64,000 nucleotides of DNA from Polyporus tsugae (taxonomy: Eukaryota > Basidiomycota > Agaricomycetes > Polyporales > Polyporaceae). The stretch spans positions 2,666,001-2,730,000 of the forward strand of contig JAHRBS010000002.1 in NCBI GenBank assembly GCA_024305745.1. Reading direction: 5' to 3'. Positions 60,710 to 64,000 of this stretch are shown here, one piece after another; the stretch's first letter is position 1; each line of letters begins with the position of its first letter. Below the pieces are notes generated by a model. The model worked only from the letters and a program-made list of their open reading frames with translations, did no database searches and was not told the origin of the DNA. The translations under genes were made by a program, and so were the position numbers.

Positions 60710-62486
60710 TCACATGATGACGCAATCCCTCTTCTTGGACCGCGCCCCGTCCTCGCCGTTGCGCCTGCTTGCCGGCTCCCGCTCGGGCTCCTGCTGCAGA
60801 CGCTCCCTGTCCGCGCGCCCCTGCTCCCGCCGCGCGTAGAACTCGTTCATCCGGTGCTCCTCCTCCATTTGCAGCTGCCGCGCCAGCTGCTCGCTGCAAT
60901 CCCGTTCATCATCCATCAGTCCGAGTCCGCACAGCTAGTAGCAGTTGGACGACGAGCGACTTACTCCGCACGATCCGCCAGCGTCATCCCCGCGGCCTGC
61001 TGCTCGAGCGCCGCGAGCGCGCTCTCCGCCGTGTGGCCCGCGTAATCGCCCCCCGCGGGGCTCGACCGGAGGAACTCCGAGTCGACGAACGTCGACCAGC
61101 CGCCGTCGACGTCCTCGAGGCGCTCCCACACGACGGACGGCTCGTGCAGGAAGACCTGGTCGGAGACGAGCGTGTAGAGTGCGCCGTCCACGCCGGGCGC
61201 CTTGTAGAGCACGGAGAGGTGCGAGTTGCGGAAGAGCGCGACGAGCGCGGTGGGGGGCAGCGAGGACGCGAGCTCGAAGAGGCCGTAGTACGTCAGCTGC
61301 GAGGACGTGGCCTCGATGAACGACCGCACGACGAGGGCTGCTCGCGCCCGTCACAGTCCAGTCGGGTGTTTTGTTTGCCACATCAGCAATCCGAGACGGG
61401 CTGTAAGTGAGGTGAGGAAAAGGGGACGCACCGTCCTCGACCTTCTGCTGCTGCTCTGGGGTGAGGTCGTCCGTGCGCGGACTCGACGGGCCGGCGCGCG
61501 CAGACGAGGACGAGGACGAGGACGAGGGGCCGGGCTCGTCCTCGGCGACGACGAAGTGGCCCTTGGTGAGGTAGTCTACCTCGACGAGGAGGTTTACAGC
61601 GGTGTCGTAGTCCCCCATGCGTGAGACTACACCGTACTCGGGGCTGGAGGGGTCGACGAGCCAGCCGTGCGCGAGCTTGATGCCGGCCTGCTCGAAGAGC
61701 TTGAGCTCGCCGCCCGCCTCGCCGGCCGGGCGGAACGACGTTGAGCCCGTGAAGAGCGGATTCAGGTCCATTCCCTCTGTATGCGCATCGGCCTGCGTCA
61801 GTAACACGGCACTCTCAGCGCTAGGAGGAAGGTGGCGAGCGAATGCTCACTCCGAGTTGCGGGCATGACGGAGAGCGCCGCGGAGATGTCCACGTCAGGA
61901 CATGACGTGAGCAGGTACTCCGCTACCAGCTGCGACAGGTGCTCGTACGAGACCGTGGGGCGGTCATAGGGCAGGATCTGGATCTTGTCGCGCAAGATGA
62001 GGATGTTGCCTTTGCACCGCTGTGTCAGCGCACGGCTGCGGTACCACGGGTTACGGCACGGACGCACAAATAGCGATGAACGAGCACGGGCTGATTGGAA
62101 GCAGTTCAGCTTCGTTGGGCAGACAGAAACGGAACCAACACGTTTCGTACTGACCCGTTGTAGTTCTGGGTGATGATCTTGTACATTCGGGGGGCGGCCT
62201 GTGGGACCGGTCTAAACGATATCTCCTTGAGATACCACATCTCTTCTATGGACGCTTGTCGGTTCTCATGACTGCGGGCCTCCTCTTCTGGTCGTGGCGT
62301 CCGCCCTTCCTCCTCTATTTCTGATGCATCCGAGACTGGGGGTTGCGTGGGAGCCGGAGCCGAGGCCGAAATCTCAGGCACGGGTAGTACTTCAGCTTCT
62401 TCCGACATGTGTAGGTTCTCGGGGAACTCTGTGGCTGAGGACCCGTTCGGGATAAGCGAGTCGGTTTGTCTCGTTGTAGTTTCCAT
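60710..62486 (-). CDS. MINDY-family deubiquitinase with C-terminal CaaX box
   Basis: Cysteine protease family that trims Lys48-linked ubiquitin chains. Six exons (62486-62155, 62090-62068, 62009-61851, 61776-61432, 61337-60965, 60893-60710) give 471 residues, all in phase. The start ATG at 62486 has ACCATGG context. Catalytic elements: Q107 in ITQN, C113 in NGPCSFIAICNILIL, and H326 in ALFRNSHLSVLY. Family stretches KGMDLNPLFTG, GIKLAHGWLVDP, FIEATSSQLTYYGL and VSDQVFLHEPSVVWE follow in the usual order, then a ubiquitin-binding-like helix (DEQLARQLQMEEE). A poly-Ser run lies in the middle. The protein ends CVIM, a prenylation CaaX box like the CILL of human MINDY1, so membrane attachment is likely. 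The N-terminal 85 residues are acidic and look disordered. C113 lies on a 23-nt exon, easily missed. Confidence 0.92.
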
Positions 62487-62906
62487 GGTAGACACATAAG
62501 GATATTCAACTTACCGTAGTGTGTTGGTCCGGCCAATCTCCGAGCGCTGTTTGCACTGTGGGAAGGGGGAGTGCTGTATGGAGGTTGGGACGAACTTGTT
62601 CCCTGGAGGAGCCGCAGCAGTGCCACGTTACACTAGCGTCTATATTTCCTAAAGTGGACGTGGCAGTGTAGTTCCGAATCCGGCAGGATCTCTCCGCCAG
62701 AACCAACCGTCAGCATCCTGGAGTCCTGGACCGAGTCAGGCTCTCACGTCGACTTGCATCCGGAGAACCAACGTAGGCGAAAAAGGCCAGTGAAATAGAG
62801 CATGCGGAAGTTTTACAATCCGGTAAGTCAATAGCTACTAATCAATGGTGCACAGATCCTCCTAGTAGTACAGCCGGTCCTCCCCCAGTGTCCTTGTCCA
62901 AGTTCG
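62487..62906. other. Spacer between two minus-strand genes
   Basis: Upstream region of the deubiquitinase gene and 3' region of the oxidoreductase gene; no other gene seen. Confidence 0.6.
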
Positions 62907-64000
62907 TTAATCATCCGCGACGATCAGTACGCACTTTCCGAAATTCTTCCCGCTCTGCACGTCCACAATCGCCTGCCCCGCCTGCGCGAGCCCGCGCACG
63001 GGGTACTCCTTGTACCTGATCTCGCCGCTCGCGACGCGCCCCGGGAACGTCGCGTAGAACTCGTCGACGTACTTGTCGCGCAGCGACGACACGACGAAGC
63101 CGTTGATCGACAGCTCGCTCGACATGATCTTGAACAGGTTCTTGACGTGGTACGAGTCCGCCGTGTTGTAGCCCGAGATCATGCCGCATTCCTACCACGG
63201 TCCACGCCGGTCAACGGTTGCGCGACTCGGAGCGAGCGAGAAGGATGGATGGGATGGATGGACGCACGATGAAGCGCGCATAACGCGCGGAGTGCTCGAG
63301 GGCAGCCTCGAGCGTCTCGCCGCCGACGTTGTCCCAGTAGACGTCGACGGGGCCCTCCTTCGCGAGCACGTCGCGGGTGCGCGCGGTCTTGTAGTTGAAC
63401 GCGACGTCCGCGCCTACGGACTTGATGAAGTCGACTTTGTCGTCAGACCCCGCCGAGGCGATCACCTTCATGCCATCCGCCTTGGCGAGCTGGATGACTG
63501 TACTGTAACCATGGCACATGGTGAGTGCTCGGGGTGTGTTCGCCATCACCTGGGACTGGACTTACGCTCCGACGGTGCCGGCACCCGCGGTGACGAATGC
63601 GACTTGGCCCTGTAAACGAGGTTAGCCACAAATTGTACGGAATCCTTAGAAGAGAGAGAAACGCACCTTCTGCGGGCGCGCGTACTCTTTCCACGCGTAG
63701 CACGCCGTCTCGCCTAGGTTCGGGTTAGCGTTGAGCTGCAGACGCAGGTGTAGCGGACCTACCGGCCATGCCGCAGATACCGACGTACGCGCTCCAAGGG
63801 AGTTTCTCGTCGTTCTTGATCACACGAAACTGTGAAGCGTCTGACTTGACCGAGTACTGTTCGAACGCTGGGGTCCGGAGCTTAGGGAAGAAACGTCATG
63901 TGAGTTCATGTAACGCTCACTGTGAATGCCGTAAATATGGTCTCCGGGGTGGAGGGCCGCGTTCTCCGAGCGGAGCACGACGCCCAAGCCAAATCCGTAT
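62907..64000 (-). CDS. NADP-dependent medium-chain oxidoreductase (alkenal/prostaglandin reductase type), 5' end beyond window
   Basis: Zinc-free MDR family that reduces alpha,beta-unsaturated carbonyls with NADPH, cytosolic. Exons on the minus strand: >64000-63921, 63867-63763, 63713-63667, 63609-63566, 63502-63268, 63191-62907; all junctions are in phase. The visible part begins in the catalytic domain (GFGLGVVLRSENAALHPGDHI). It continues through VGICGMAGETACYAWKEYA and the nucleotide-binding VTAGAGTVGATVIQLAK, then GMKVIASAGSDDKVDFIK, GPVDVYWDNVGGETLEAAL and MISGYN. The end reads EIRYKEYPVRGLAQAGQAIVDVQSGKNFGKCVLIVADD, the usual C-terminus of this family. No zinc-binding cysteine cluster is seen. 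The N-terminus lies outside the window, so completeness cannot be judged. Confidence 0.9.

Noticed and set aside
61307..61624. Plus-strand frames opposite the deubiquitinase gene
   Set aside because: Antisense shadows; the minus-strand exons carry the family motifs in order.

Overview
The window is nuclear DNA of a basidiomycete fungus, most likely an Agaricomycete. The genes are split by many short (about 50-95 nt) GT-AG introns, the DNA is GC-rich, and the right half carries secreted-protein families typical of such fungi.

Left three quarters (1 to about 49472): a head-to-tail tandem array of a unit of about 8.5 kb, with five full copies and a sixth that breaks off at unit position about 6.85 kb. 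The left end of the array lies outside the window, so six is a minimum. Each unit holds one convergent gene pair with stop codons 123 nt apart. The first is an RNase P/MRP subunit of the POP5 family (+ strand, five exons). The second is 8-amino-7-oxononanoate (KAPA) synthase, bioF (- strand, three exons), the committed step of biotin synthesis, ending in the peroxisomal signal AKL. I recovered both genes by splicing; no single open frame covers either. All six POP5 copies look intact. bioF looks intact in copies 1, 4, 5 and 6, while copies 2 and 3 share one frameshift. The remaining roughly 6 kb per unit has no gene I recognise. It carries an 11-bp minisatellite, a microinversion that differs between copies, a length-variable AT-rich tract before POP5 and a conserved 9-bp-arm hairpin. 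Variants are distributed discordantly among copies, as expected from gene conversion or unequal crossing-over.

Right quarter (49473-64000): single-copy DNA. In order it holds a secreted cupredoxin-like serine-rich protein (+), a tRNA-Gly(GCC) (-), a GH18 chitinase (+), a secreted Pro/Ser/Gly repeat protein with four regularly spaced Arg-Arg sites resembling kexin-processed precursors (+), a MINDY-type deubiquitinase whose catalytic cysteine sits on a 23-nt microexon (-), and the 3' part of an NADP-dependent medium-chain oxidoreductase (-, running off the right edge).

The points most worth following are the co-amplification of POP5 with peroxisomal bioF, the mosaic history of the array, and the kexin-type repeat protein. 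All functional calls come from reading motifs in the sequence; no database search was run.
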